64,000 bases of DNA from Agromyces cavernae. Its GTDB lineage: Bacteria > Actinomycetota > Actinomycetes > Actinomycetales > Microbacteriaceae. The position numbers and the translations under genes are program-made. Positions 1-7,815 of this stretch are shown one piece after another (the stretch's first letter is position 1; each line of letters starts with the position of its first letter). The stretch lies in contig NZ_JAJNMP010000005.1 in NCBI RefSeq assembly GCF_021044935.1, positions 1 to 64,000 on the forward strand, written 5' to 3'. The notes beneath the pieces were generated by a model, which made no database searches, was not told where the DNA came from, and saw only the letters and a list, made by a program, of their open reading frames with translations.

Positions 1-90
1 GGCGCGAAGGACGACGTCGTGTTCTTGCACTCGATCAGTCTGGCCTACCGGCTGGGCGGGCCCACGCCGGCGCTTGGCCGGCCCCGCTGA
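1..90 (+). CDS. C-terminal end of an unidentified protein (5'-truncated by the window)
   Basis: An open frame runs from the first base of the window to a TGA at 88-90 and encodes 29 residues, including DDVVFLHSISLAYRLG. Third codon positions are almost all G or C, like the genuine genes around it, so this is probably the end of a real gene that begins outside the window. The product cannot be named from so short a tail. Confidence 0.45.
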   Translation, partial: GAKDDVVFLHSISLAYRLGGPTPALGRPR

Positions 91-150
91 GGGATCGGCC
101 ATCGGGCGGGCTGCTCGTGGTATCGGACTCCCTCGCCACCTTTTGCGTCC

Positions 151-411
151 ATGCCGCATACTTGTGCGGTGGAAGAGTTGACGCAACCCAAGGCTCGTGG
201 TCGCGGCTGGAGGGATCTGCTCGCCGGTAGCCTCGCCGCTGCGGGCGCCATCGTCCTCTCGCTGCTCGACAAGCCGACGCCCTACTACTTCATCCTGTTC
301 ACGCTGGGGGTGATCATCGCGCTCGTCGGCGTGGGAAGGCTCGCCCAGTCAAGAATCGATCGCAGGGTCAACCCGACAGAGGGTGGACAGCGCCGGCGAA
401 CCCCGAGCTAA
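151..411 (+). CDS. Small two-helix membrane protein, unknown function
   Basis: This encodes an 86-residue protein with two hydrophobic segments (about residues 24-41 and 46-63) and a basic C-terminus, so it is probably an inner-membrane protein. The ATG at 151 has no clear ribosome-binding site. A GTG at 169 lies 6 bases after the sequence CATACT (157-162), which fits the leaderless pattern common in this window, so the true start may be 169 (80 residues). I recognise no family. It stands alone between the truncated upstream gene and the minus-strand hypothetical. Confidence 0.5.
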   Translation: MPHTCAVEELTQPKARGRGWRDLLAGSLAAAGAIVLSLLDKPTPYYFILFTLGVIIALVGVGRLAQSRIDRRVNPTEGGQRRRTPS

Positions 412-462
412 CGGATCTCACTTGGCGATCCGCCAGGGACCAGATGGCCCTGCAGTGATTCT

Positions 463-759
463 CTAGGCCAAGTGCCCGAGCGCCTTGAGTAGGTCACCCA
501 GCCACACCAGTTCGAACATGATGGTGGAGTCGATGTCCTTGTCGCCTTGGAGGTTGTCCCACGTCTCGGTGAGCGACCCGATCGTTGGCGACGGCGGGCC
601 ATTCAAGACGTCATAGATTTCCGGATATGGCATCGAGTAGAAGTAGTCCTCGTGCAGGGTGACGGATTCGCCTCTCGTCTGCTCCAAATGAGTGATCAGC
701 CGCTCGAACACATCGCGGAGTTCCCGGGTGTCGATCGTCAATCCGCTCCACAAATCCAT
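463..759 (-). CDS. Hypothetical 98-residue acidic protein
   Basis: This is a 98-residue, mostly soluble and acidic protein with no signal peptide or membrane segment. The start is supported by TAGCGT (complement of 66 bases 766-771) placed exactly 6 bases before the ATG at 759, which would give a leaderless mRNA. The sequence has mixed amphipathic helices (for example MFELVWLGDLLKALG) and resembles small stand-alone immunity or contact-type hypotheticals only in size. I do not assign a function. Its codon use is less GC-biased than that of its neighbours. Confidence 0.6.
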   Translation of the reverse strand: MDLWSGLTIDTRELRDVFERLITHLEQTRGESVTLHEDYFYSMPYPEIYDVLNGPPSPTIGSLTETWDNLQGDKDIDSTIMFELVWLGDLLKALGHLA

Positions 760-869
760 ACACCGACGCTAGTGGGCCGACGACGCCGTTACGAGCCGCC
801 CGCTTGACGGTCGGTAAACGGGCGACCTGCAATACCCGCAAGGCCGTCGGGCGGGGGCGTCCCGCCCGC

Positions 870-1553
870 CTACGACGAGATCAGCTCCCGCCGCACCACC
901 GCGGTGCTCCACCGTCCCAGAAGGGCGCCCGCGACGGTGTCCGAGATGTGGTGTTGGCCGCGGTAGACCCGCGAGAACGCGATCGCTCCGGGAATCCCGT
1001 ACCGAAGGAGGGGGCCGAAGAGCCGCGCGCCGCGGGCGCCGTGGAGATCGAGCAGGTCGGCGAGCGTGCCGTGGAGCGCGAAAGCTGCCGCCGTGTGCCC
1101 GGAGGGGAACGACGAGGTCGCGTGCGGCTGCTCCGGGCGCCACACGCCCTCGGGTCGTGGCCGTCCCGAGAGCGCCGCGGATGCGACGAAGCACGCGGTC
1201 TCGAGGGCGAGCACCGCCGCCGGGGCGACAGCTGAGCGCCGGTCGCGCGTCAACAACCAGGTGACGCCGCACCAGATCGCCCCGTTCGCGATGGTCTGCG
1301 GCACGCCGGAGTACCACGAGAGCGGCTGGGTGATCCGGTCGATCGGCTCGCGTAGCCCGGTCGGGTCGGTGGGGTCGGTCGGCACGGCGACATCGCCGTC
1401 GGCCGGCCGGTGGCCGAACGCGTTCTGGAGCGCACGCAGGGCCCGGTCCTCGCGTGGGTCGTCGCCGCCGAGGAGCCGCATCGCCCGCCCAGCCGCGGCG
1501 AACATGGCGATCGCGCCGAGCGCCGGCAGAACGACGGCTCGGAGCAACGGCAT
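870..1553 (-). CDS. PAP2-superfamily membrane phosphatase
   Basis: This 227-residue protein belongs to the phosphatidic acid phosphatase type 2 family, integral membrane enzymes that dephosphorylate lipid phosphates such as phosphatidate or undecaprenyl pyrophosphate. Motif 2 is seen as SSFPSGHTAAAF (near residue 147) and motif 3 as SRVYRGQHHISD (near residue 195), which contains the catalytic His and Asp. Hydrophobic segments flank both motifs. The ATG at 1553 lies 6 bases after a TAGTCT box (bases 1560-1565 read in complement), so the transcript is probably leaderless. The usual first motif (KxxxxxxRP) is not obvious. The substrate is unknown. Confidence 0.85.
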   Translation of the reverse strand: MPLLRAVVLPALGAIAMFAAAGRAMRLLGGDDPREDRALRALQNAFGHRPADGDVAVPTDPTDPTGLREPIDRITQPLSWYSGVPQTIANGAIWCGVTWLLTRDRRSAVAPAAVLALETACFVASAALSGRPRPEGVWRPEQPHATSSFPSGHTAAAFALHGTLADLLDLHGARGARLFGPLLRYGIPGAIAFSRVYRGQHHISDTVAGALLGRWSTAVVRRELISS

Positions 1554-1900
1554 ACCCGCAGACTAGTGGCGCTGCGCGGGATGGCAGTAGACCGGGGCGC
1601 CCCACTCCCGGGAACGCGCGAACGCCGGTCCTTGCGCGCCCCAAACCCCGGGCCGAGCAGCACGCTCGCCGGTGAGCGAATCGCGATTCTCGTATGCCCC
1701 GCCCGGTGAAGACGTCCGCACAGGTACGCCAAACGCAACAAGGATTTCCGTTGGGATCCTTGGATGCTTGCGAATCGGTCCCGTGGTGTGCAGTCGACTT
1801 CGGATATTCGCGAAGTCGACTTCGAGTCCGACACCGATGCCGGGCGGAGTCGATTTCGGCATCGGCCGGCATGCAGCCGAGCGGAGTAAGGTTGCGCGCG
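1554..1900. promoter_or_regulatory. Divergent intergenic region with repeated palindromic words
   Basis: This 347-base gap between the PAP2 gene and the rightward hypothetical holds no supported gene. It contains an inverted repeat, GTCGACTTCG (1793-1802) and CGAAGTCGAC (1811-1820). The second arm continues into a 14-base palindrome, CGAAGTCGACTTCG (1811-1824). A third copy, AGTCGATTTCG, is at 1848-1858. CCGATGCCG near 1834 and CGGCATCGG near 1856 form a further inverted pair. These are candidate operators for a dimeric regulator; which gene they serve is unknown. Confidence 0.4.
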
Positions 1901-2539
1901 ATGGCTTCCGACTTCCACCGTCCCACCCGTTTTCCGCCGACCATGTTCGAGGGCTATCTCGGCGCAGAAGACCCGGCGCACGTCAGCCGCGTGGCGCACG
2001 ACACCGCGGCCGCACTTCTGGCGCGCGTGCGCGAAGATCCCGATCCCAAGGTCGTCGCGCGGCTGGTGTCGTACACCGACGAGCACGGCATCGACGCGAT
2101 CGCCGAGCTCTGGTCGCACGCCTCCGCGAAGAGCCTGCCGGGCGCGCTCTGGCGCGTGTACCTGCTGCGGGCGCTCATCCGGCAAGATCCCCGCGGGCAG
2201 GCGCTCGCATTCCAGCGCGGCACCGAGGTGTCGCACACGATCGACCAGGTCGTCGCCGGCGCTGCGATCCCCGCCGGTCCCGACGAGGTCGTCGCGCTCG
2301 CCGACCGCATCCTGCACGGGCTCTTCACGGGCGACTTCGCGGTCGCCCTCGAGCGGGCGGCCGCGTTCGCGCGCGTGTCGGCCGCCGGGCTCGCGAGCCT
2401 CGCAGACGATGCGGATGCCGCAGACGCGACGCATCCCGATCGCCCGGCCGCGCTCACCACGCGTGCGCTTCGCCTCACCCAGCTCGCCGACGAGTTCGCG
2501 TCGTGCGCGCGACTCTGGCGTCGCGAGGCGCTCGACTGA
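1901..2539 (+). CDS. Conserved Microbacteriaceae hypothetical protein
   Basis: This encodes a 212-residue, mostly helical soluble protein with no recognised catalytic motif. From memory, closely similar proteins are widespread in Microbacteriaceae and are sometimes labelled as an RNA polymerase beta-subunit-like protein, but nothing here resembles RpoB. The sequence ADRILHGLFTGDFAVALERAAAF near the middle and CARLWRREALD at the end are typical of the family. The frame is open back to 1694; I chose ATG 1901 because the protein's conserved N-terminus (FHRPTRFPPTMFEGY) begins there and GGAG lies at 1883-1886. An in-frame ATG at 1871 is the alternative. Confidence 0.75.
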   Translation: MASDFHRPTRFPPTMFEGYLGAEDPAHVSRVAHDTAAALLARVREDPDPKVVARLVSYTDEHGIDAIAELWSHASAKSLPGALWRVYLLRALIRQDPRGQALAFQRGTEVSHTIDQVVAGAAIPAGPDEVVALADRILHGLFTGDFAVALERAAAFARVSAAGLASLADDADAADATHPDRPAALTTRALRLTQLADEFASCARLWRREALD

Positions 2540-2583
2540 CCGCTCGGGAATGCCGAGGGGGTCGACCTCGTTTACACTTGTCG

Positions 2584-2662
2584 AGGCCGGCCGCATAACC
2601 CCGGGCTCCAATATTCGCCGCTGCGAGCGGCCTCGCGCCGAGAGGCGTTCTGCGGCCGGCCT
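2584..2662 (+). ncRNA. Candidate structured RNA (three-way junction) before the lyase gene
   Basis: Bases 2585-2595 (GGCCGGCCGCA) pair perfectly with 2651-2661 (TGCGGCCGGCC), and an extra A-U pair extends the stem. Inside are a hairpin GCCGCT-GCG-AGCGGC (2617-2631) and a hairpin CGCC-GAGA-GGCG (2636-2647) capped by a GNRA tetraloop, leaving a single-stranded CCCCGGGCTCCAATATT-type strand. The element ends 33 bases before the start of the aminotransferase class IV gene. It has no T-loop and so is not a tRNA, and no T-run follows it, so it is not a classical terminator. It could be a 5'-leader element or a DNA-level repeat. I match it to no known riboswitch. Confidence 0.4.
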
Positions 2663-2694
2663 TACCTCTGCTCGGCTGCCCGTAACATCGGAGC

Positions 2695-3582
2695 ATGCCC
2701 GACACCGTCACCCTCCTCATCGAGCCGCTGCCCGCCGGCGAGACCGTCACCGACGTCGAAGCGACGTTCCGCGAGGTGGATGCCGCCGAGCCCGCACTGC
2801 GGGTCGGTGAACTCTCGACGCAACGCGGTGACGGCATCTTCGAGACCCTCGCGGTTACCGACGGGCACCCGCAGGAGCCCCGCGCGCATCTCGAGCGACT
2901 GCGCAACTCGGCGCGGATCTGCGAGCTGCCCGAGCCCAACCTCCCGCAGTGGGAGGCGGCGATCGCACGTGCCGCTGCGGCGCTCCCGGTGCACGGCGAG
3001 TTCGCGCTCAAGCTCGTCCTGAGCCGCGGCGTCGAGCACGGGCCGGCGCCGACCGCCTGGCTCCACGCGTCGCCCGCCGCCGACTTCAGCGGCCCCCGCG
3101 AGCACGGGGTGCGCGTCGTCACGCTCGACCGCGGGTATGCGCGCGACGCAGCGGAGAACGCGCCGTGGCTGCTGCTCGGTGCCAAGACGCTCAGCTACGC
3201 CACGAACATGGCAGCGCTGCGCGAGGCCAAGCGCCGCGGCGCCGACGACACGATCTTCATCTCCTCGGACGGCTACGTCATGGAGGGGCCGACGTCGAGC
3301 GTGATCCTGCGCAGCGGCGACCTGTACTCGACTCCCGCGCCGAGCGGCGCCATCCTGCACGGCACCACGCAGCTGAGCCTCTTCGGGTACCTCGAGCGCA
3401 CCGGCCGCCGCACCGAGTACCGCGACATCCCGGCTGCCGAACTCGGTTCCGCCGATGCGATCTGGCTCGTCTCGAGTGTTCGGCTCGCCGCGGGCGTCAC
3501 GGCGCTCGACGGGACATCCGTGCCCTATGACGCCGAGGCGACCGCCGAATTCAACGCGTACCTCCAGAGCCCGCGCGACTGA
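2695..3582 (+). CDS. pabC: Aminodeoxychorismate lyase-like aminotransferase class IV
   Basis: This 295-residue PLP enzyme of fold type IV probably converts 4-amino-4-deoxychorismate to p-aminobenzoate and pyruvate in folate synthesis. The PLP lysine is K164 in LLGAKTLSYATNM, followed by the family signature around residues 193-215 (DGYVMEGPTSSVIL). The length fits PabC. The ATG at 2695 lies 6 bases after TAACAT (2683-2688), with CGGAGC between them, so either a leaderless or a very short-leader message is likely. Branched-chain or D-amino-acid aminotransferases share the fold, so the substrate is inferred. It converges with the pst operon, leaving only 6 bases between the stop codons. Confidence 0.75.
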   Translation: MPDTVTLLIEPLPAGETVTDVEATFREVDAAEPALRVGELSTQRGDGIFETLAVTDGHPQEPRAHLERLRNSARICELPEPNLPQWEAAIARAAAALPVHGEFALKLVLSRGVEHGPAPTAWLHASPAADFSGPREHGVRVVTLDRGYARDAAENAPWLLLGAKTLSYATNMAALREAKRRGADDTIFISSDGYVMEGPTSSVILRSGDLYSTPAPSGAILHGTTQLSLFGYLERTGRRTEYRDIPAAELGSADAIWLVSSVRLAAGVTALDGTSVPYDAEATAEFNAYLQSPRD

Positions 3583-3588
3583 CGGGGC

Positions 3589-4368
3589 TCAACCGAAGCG
3601 GCCCGAGACGTAGTCTTCGGTCGCCTGCACCGACGGGTTCGAGAAGATCGTCGTCGTGTCGTCGTACTCGATGAGGTTGCCCGGCTTGCCGGTGCCGGCG
3701 ATGTTGAAGAACGCGGTCTTGTCGCTCACACGCGAGGCCTGCTGCATGTTGTGGGTCACGATCACGATCGTGTACTGCTGCTTGAGCTCCTCGATGAGGT
3801 CCTCGATGGCGAGCGTCGAGATCGGGTCGAGGGCCGAGCAGGGCTCGTCCATGAGGATGACCTCGGGGGAGACCGCGATGGCGCGCGCGATGCAGAGACG
3901 CTGCTGCTGGCCGCCCGACAGGCCTGAACCGGGACGGTCGAGGCGGTCCTTGACCTCGTTCCAGAGGTTCGCGCCCCGCAGCGACTTCTCGACGAGGTCG
4001 TCGGCGTCGGACTTCGAGATGCGGCGGTTGTTGAGCTTCACGCCCGCGAGCACGTTCTCCTTGATCGACATCGTGGGGAACGGGTTCGGCCGCTGGAACA
4101 CCATGCCGACCTGACGGCGCACGAGCACGGGGTCGACGGCCGCGTCGTAGAGGTTGTTGCCGTCGATGAGCACTTCGCCCTCGACGCGGGCGCCGGGGAT
4201 GACCTCGTGCATGCGGTTCAGCGTGCGGAGGAACGTCGACTTGCCGCAACCCGAGGGGCCGATGAACGCGGTGACGCTGCGGGGCTCGATCTCGAGGCTG
4301 ACGCCCTCGACCGCGAGGAACTTGCTGTAGTAGACGTTGAGGTCTCTGACTTCGATGCGCTTGGACAC
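3589..4368 (-). CDS. pstB: Phosphate ABC transporter ATP-binding protein
   Basis: This 259-residue ATPase powers high-affinity phosphate uptake through PstC/PstA. The Walker A motif GPSGCGKST is near residues 38-46, the signature LSGGQQQR near 150, Walker B VILMDEP near 170, and the switch His in VIVTHN near 203. It is the last gene of a leftward pstS-pstC-pstA-pstB operon, 24 bases after pstA. Length and motifs match PstB throughout. In many bacteria PstB also takes part in phosphate signalling with PhoU, which lies 12 kb away in this window. Confidence 0.97.
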   Translation of the reverse strand: MSKRIEVRDLNVYYSKFLAVEGVSLEIEPRSVTAFIGPSGCGKSTFLRTLNRMHEVIPGARVEGEVLIDGNNLYDAAVDPVLVRRQVGMVFQRPNPFPTMSIKENVLAGVKLNNRRISKSDADDLVEKSLRGANLWNEVKDRLDRPGSGLSGGQQQRLCIARAIAVSPEVILMDEPCSALDPISTLAIEDLIEELKQQYTIVIVTHNMQQASRVSDKTAFFNIAGTGKPGNLIEYDDTTTIFSNPSVQATEDYVSGRFG

Positions 4369-4392
4369 GGGTTTCCTAACTGGGCGTGCGGA

Positions 4393-5484
4393 TCAGCGGC
4401 CGAACTTCGGTGCGAAGAAGCGGGCGACGAGTCGGGCGATGAGGTTCAGCGCCATGACGATGAGGATGAGGGTGAGGGCGGCGGCCCACGCGCGATCGAG
4501 GTAGGCCTCGGGCGGGTTGCCCTGGTTGGCGTACTGCGTGTACACGAAGACCGGCAGCGACGACATGCGGCCGTCGAAGAGGTTGTAGTTCATGCTCGCG
4601 GTGAAGCCCGCCGCGATGAGCAGTGGCGCGGTCTCGCCGATCACTCGCGCGATGGCGAGCGTGATGCCGGTCGTGATGCCGGCGATCGAGGTGGGCAGCA
4701 CGACCTTGACGATCGTGAGCCACTTCGGCACGCCGAGGGCGTAGGCCGCCTCGCGCAGTTCGTTCGGCACAAGCCGCAGCATCTCTTCACTCGACCGCAC
4801 GACGACGGGGATCATCAGCACCGAGAGCGCGACCGCGCCCGCGATGCCGGTGCGGGTGCCCGGGCCGAGGAAGATCGAGAAGAGCGCGTAGGCGAACAGG
4901 CCGGCGACGATCGACGGGATGCCGGTCATGACGTCGACGAGGAACGTGATGCCCCGGGCGAGACGGCCACGACCGTACTCGACGAGGTAGATCGACGTCA
5001 TGAGGCCGATCGGGATCGAAATGATCGCCGCAGCCCCGGTGATGAGCAGGGTGCCGACGATGGCGTGCAAGGCGCCGCCGCCCTCACCCGTGACGTTGCG
5101 CATCGAGTAACTGAAGAACTCGGCATCGAATCGGGCGAGCCCGTAGGTCACGACGGTGATCGTGAGCGAGATGAGCGGGATCATCGCGAGCACGAAGGCG
5201 CCGGTGACGAGGGCGGTGACCAGGCGGTCCATCGCACGGCGTCGGCCCTCGACGAGCATCGAGAAGAGCCAGATCGACGGGATGTAGAGCAGGGCGCCGA
5301 CGACGAGCGCGCCGCCCCAGTTGAATTCGTTGCCGGCGAGGGCGAGCACGCCGAAGACGGCGGCGCCGACGGCGATGGCGGCGCCGAGGATGATCCACGG
5401 CGCCGGGGCGGGCAGGCGGCCCGCGGTGAGCGAGTTCTCGATCGGAACCGCGGTTGCGGTGTCGGGCTTCGTCGTCGTGGTCAT
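4393..5484 (-). CDS. pstA: Phosphate ABC transporter permease PstA
   Basis: This is the second membrane subunit of the phosphate transporter, 363 residues from the ATG at 5484. It has an N-terminal extension with about three extra hydrophobic helices before the usual six-helix permease core. The permease EAA loop is seen as NELREAAYALGVPKWLTIVK. The ATG overlaps the pstC stop codon (ATGA), so the two genes are translationally coupled. The longer open frame upstream of 5484 is an overlap with pstC on the same strand and is not coding. Confidence 0.95.
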   Translation of the reverse strand: MTTTTKPDTATAVPIENSLTAGRLPAPAPWIILGAAIAVGAAVFGVLALAGNEFNWGGALVVGALLYIPSIWLFSMLVEGRRRAMDRLVTALVTGAFVLAMIPLISLTITVVTYGLARFDAEFFSYSMRNVTGEGGGALHAIVGTLLITGAAAIISIPIGLMTSIYLVEYGRGRLARGITFLVDVMTGIPSIVAGLFAYALFSIFLGPGTRTGIAGAVALSVLMIPVVVRSSEEMLRLVPNELREAAYALGVPKWLTIVKVVLPTSIAGITTGITLAIARVIGETAPLLIAAGFTASMNYNLFDGRMSSLPVFVYTQYANQGNPPEAYLDRAWAAALTLILIVMALNLIARLVARFFAPKFGR

Positions 5485-6419
5485 CAGTTGGCTCCCGAGA
5501 ATTCCTTGCGACGGCTGACGATCCAGCGAGCGAACGCGTTGACCGCGAAGGTGACGATGAAGAGGATGAGGCCCGTCGCGATGAGCACGTTGACGTTCAT
5601 GCCGTAGGCCTCGGGGAAGCTGAGGGCGATGTTCGCGGCGATGGTCGACGGGTTCACCGAGGTCAGCAGCTGGAACGTGACCGCACCCGAGGCGGAGAGC
5701 ACCATCGCCACCGCCATCGTCTCGCCGAGCGCGCGACCGAGGCCGAGCACCGAGGCCGAGATGATGCCCGACCGACCGAAGGGGAGCACCGCCGTGCGGA
5801 TCATCTCCCAGCGGGTCGCGCCGAGCGCGAGCGCCGCCTCCTCGTGGAGCACGGGGGTCTGCAGGAACACCTCGCGGCAGATGGCGGTCATGATGGGCAG
5901 CACCATGACGGCGAGGACGATGCCGGCCGTCAGGATGGTGCGGCCCGTTCCCGAGACGGGGCCGCTGTACAGCGGGAACCAGCCGAGGTTGTCGACGAGC
6001 CAGGAGTAGAGCGGCTGGACGGCCGGGGCCAAGACCCCGATGCCCCAGAGGCCGAACACGACGGAGGGCACGGCAGCGAGCAGGTCGACGATGTACCCGA
6101 GCACCGAGGCCAGGCGACGAGGCGCGTAGTGCGAGATGAAGAGGGCGATGCCGATCGAGACCGGAATGGCCATGATCAGCGCCAGGGTCGCAGCCCACAC
6201 CGTGCCGAAGACGAGGGGGCCGACGTAGGCCCAGAAGTTGGTGGGCAGGATCGAGGCGTCTTCGCCGGTCGCGAAGAACGCCGGGATGCTCTGCACGATC
6301 AGGAAGATCGCGACGGCTGCCAGGGTCACGAGGATCATCGACCCCGCGAAGACGGCGGAGCCGGAGAAGACCCGGTCGCCGGGTCGTTGTTTCGCCTTGA
6401 TCGCGGTGGTGGTGCTCAT
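5484..6419 (-). CDS. pstC: Phosphate ABC transporter permease PstC
   Basis: This is an integral membrane subunit of the phosphate transporter, 311 residues with about six helices. The permease loop is HEEAALALGATRWEMIRTAVLP. The ATG at 6419 is preferred over a TTG at 6428. The gene follows pstS after a gap of 97 bases that holds a strong hairpin, so it is probably expressed at a lower level than the binding protein. It overlaps pstA by four bases. Confidence 0.95.
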   Translation of the reverse strand: MSTTTAIKAKQRPGDRVFSGSAVFAGSMILVTLAAVAIFLIVQSIPAFFATGEDASILPTNFWAYVGPLVFGTVWAATLALIMAIPVSIGIALFISHYAPRRLASVLGYIVDLLAAVPSVVFGLWGIGVLAPAVQPLYSWLVDNLGWFPLYSGPVSGTGRTILTAGIVLAVMVLPIMTAICREVFLQTPVLHEEAALALGATRWEMIRTAVLPFGRSGIISASVLGLGRALGETMAVAMVLSASGAVTFQLLTSVNPSTIAANIALSFPEAYGMNVNVLIATGLILFIVTFAVNAFARWIVSRRKEFSGAN

Positions 6420-6463
6420 GGGGCGCAATCCTCGATATCAGGAACGGGTGGGGGAACAAGGCC

Positions 6464-6509
6464 GTGCCCGACCCCGCGGCGTCCTGGACGCACGCTCGGG
6501 GTCGGGCAC
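6464..6509 (-). terminator. Hairpin between pstS and pstC, probable partial terminator
   Basis: GTGCCCGACCCCG (6464-6476) pairs perfectly with CGGGGTCGGGCAC (6497-6509) around a 20-base loop. It lies immediately after the pstS stop codon (6517) in the direction of transcription. There is no T-run, so it is likely to attenuate or stabilise the 3' end of the pstS message rather than stop transcription fully. Confidence 0.55.
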
Positions 6510-6516
6510 GAACTTA

Positions 6517-7608
6517 CTAGCTGATCGAGTCGATCGCAGCCGTGACCTTCTCGCGGAGCGCGTCCGAGATCGGAGCCGAGCCGGCGTCGGCCGCCGAGGC
6601 GTCCTGGCCCTCGGGGCTGGCGATGTACGAGAGGTACGACTTCACGAGCTCGACGTTCTCGGTCTCGGCGTACGTTCCGCAGGCGATGAGGTAGCTGACG
6701 AGGACCACCGGGTAGACGCCGGCCTCGGTCGAGGTGCGGTCGAGCTCGATGGCGAGGTCGCCCTCAGCGCGACCCTCGGCGAACGGCGAGGCGTCGACGA
6801 TGGCGGCAGCAGCCTCGGGCGAGTACGAGACGAACTCGTCGCCGACCTGCACCGCGACGGTGCCGAGGTCGCCGGCGCGCGACGCGTCGGCGTAGCCGAT
6901 CGTGCCGGTGCCGTTGGTGACGGCGTCGACGAGGCCCGAGGTGCCCTGCGCAGCCTCGCCGCCCTCGAACGGCCAAACGCCATCAGCCTCGTACGTCCAC
7001 ACGTCGGGGGCGGCGGCACCGAGGTACTCGGTGAAGTTCTCGGTCGTGCCCGAGTCGTCGGAGCGGTGCACGGGAGTGATCGCCAGGTCGGGCAGCGTCG
7101 CGTCGGGGTTCGTCGCGGCGATGGCCGGGTCGTTCCACTTGGTGATCGTGCCCGAGAAGATGCCCGCGATGGTCGCCGCGTCGAGGTTGAGCGCGTCGAC
7201 GCCCTCGACGTTGAAGATCACGGCGATCGGCGAGATGTAGAGCGGCAGCTCGACGATGGTCGAGTCGGGCGCGCACTTGGCGAAGCCGCCTGCGGCGAGT
7301 TCCTCGTCGTTGAACGCGCGGTCGGAACCGGCGAAGTCGCTCGCGCCCTCGAGGAAGGTCTCGCGACCGGCACCCGAACCCGAGGGGTCGTAGTCGATCG
7401 TGACATCGGGGTTCGCGGTCTGGAAGCCCGCGATCCACGACTGCTGTGCGGCGTCCTGCGAGGAGGCGCCGGCGCCGACGAGGTTGCCCGAGAGCGTCGA
7501 AGCCGACTCCGCGGGGGCGGCTCCGCCTTCGTTCGCGGCGCAGGAGCTGAGTGCGAGTGCCGCGGTGACGGCGACAACGGCAGGCACGCCGAAACGCTTG
7601 AGGTTCAC
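6517..7608 (-). CDS. pstS: Periplasmic phosphate-binding lipoprotein PstS
   Basis: This 363-residue solute-binding protein captures phosphate at the cell surface for PstCAB. It has an N-terminal signal with a lipobox ending LALSSC (Cys near residue 23), so it should be a membrane-anchored lipoprotein. The family phosphate-binding signatures GAGASSQD near residue 45, DPSGSGAGRE near 78 and HRSDDSGTTENF near 180 are present. It is the first gene of the pst operon and is preceded by PHO-box-like repeats. Confidence 0.96.
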   Translation of the reverse strand: MNLKRFGVPAVVAVTAALALSSCAANEGGAAPAESASTLSGNLVGAGASSQDAAQQSWIAGFQTANPDVTIDYDPSGSGAGRETFLEGASDFAGSDRAFNDEELAAGGFAKCAPDSTIVELPLYISPIAVIFNVEGVDALNLDAATIAGIFSGTITKWNDPAIAATNPDATLPDLAITPVHRSDDSGTTENFTEYLGAAAPDVWTYEADGVWPFEGGEAAQGTSGLVDAVTNGTGTIGYADASRAGDLGTVAVQVGDEFVSYSPEAAAAIVDASPFAEGRAEGDLAIELDRTSTEAGVYPVVLVSYLIACGTYAETENVELVKSYLSYIASPEGQDASAADAGSAPISDALREKVTAAIDSIS

Positions 7609-7684
7609 GTGAATTCCCTTCCGGGGTTCGTTTTGCAGGATTTCGGGCCGGTGCCGACCCGCCTGCGACGTTAATCAGCGAGCC

Positions 7685-7722
7685 TTACCAACTTGCGCCG
7701 CGTTGGTAAACGGAAGGTGAAC
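7685..7722 (-). promoter_or_regulatory. PHO-box-like direct repeats upstream of pstS
   Basis: On the minus strand, GTTCACC (complement of 7716-7722) and GTTTACC (complement of 7705-7711) are spaced 11 bases apart. This is the direct-repeat layout of actinobacterial PhoP/RegX3 PHO boxes. The same bases join an inverted repeat, TTACCAAC (7685-7692) and GTTGGTAA (7702-7709). The site is about 100 bases upstream of the pstS start and is best read as the phosphate-starvation control site; the SenX3-RegX3 system is encoded at 16.6-18.5 kb. Confidence 0.7.
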
Positions 7723-7815
7723 GAGCGCTGTCGCTCCGGATGTCGCGTGCAGAGCGCTCTCAGGAACCGGCCGCTCGGCGCGGGGCGCGCGCAGAGCCCG
7801 CTCAGGAACCGGACG

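Noticed and set aside
1901..2539. RNA polymerase beta subunit annotation for this family
   Set aside because: The sequence shows no similarity to RpoB domains; treated as a hypothetical.
2585..2661. tRNA-like 77-base stem-loop element
   Set aside because: It lacks the T-loop and a normal anticodon arm; kept only as a structured RNA candidate.
4207..5607. 466-codon open frame on the plus strand antisense to pstA
   Set aside because: Asp/Arg/Glu-rich shadow of a real GC-rich gene; no domain and no start signal.
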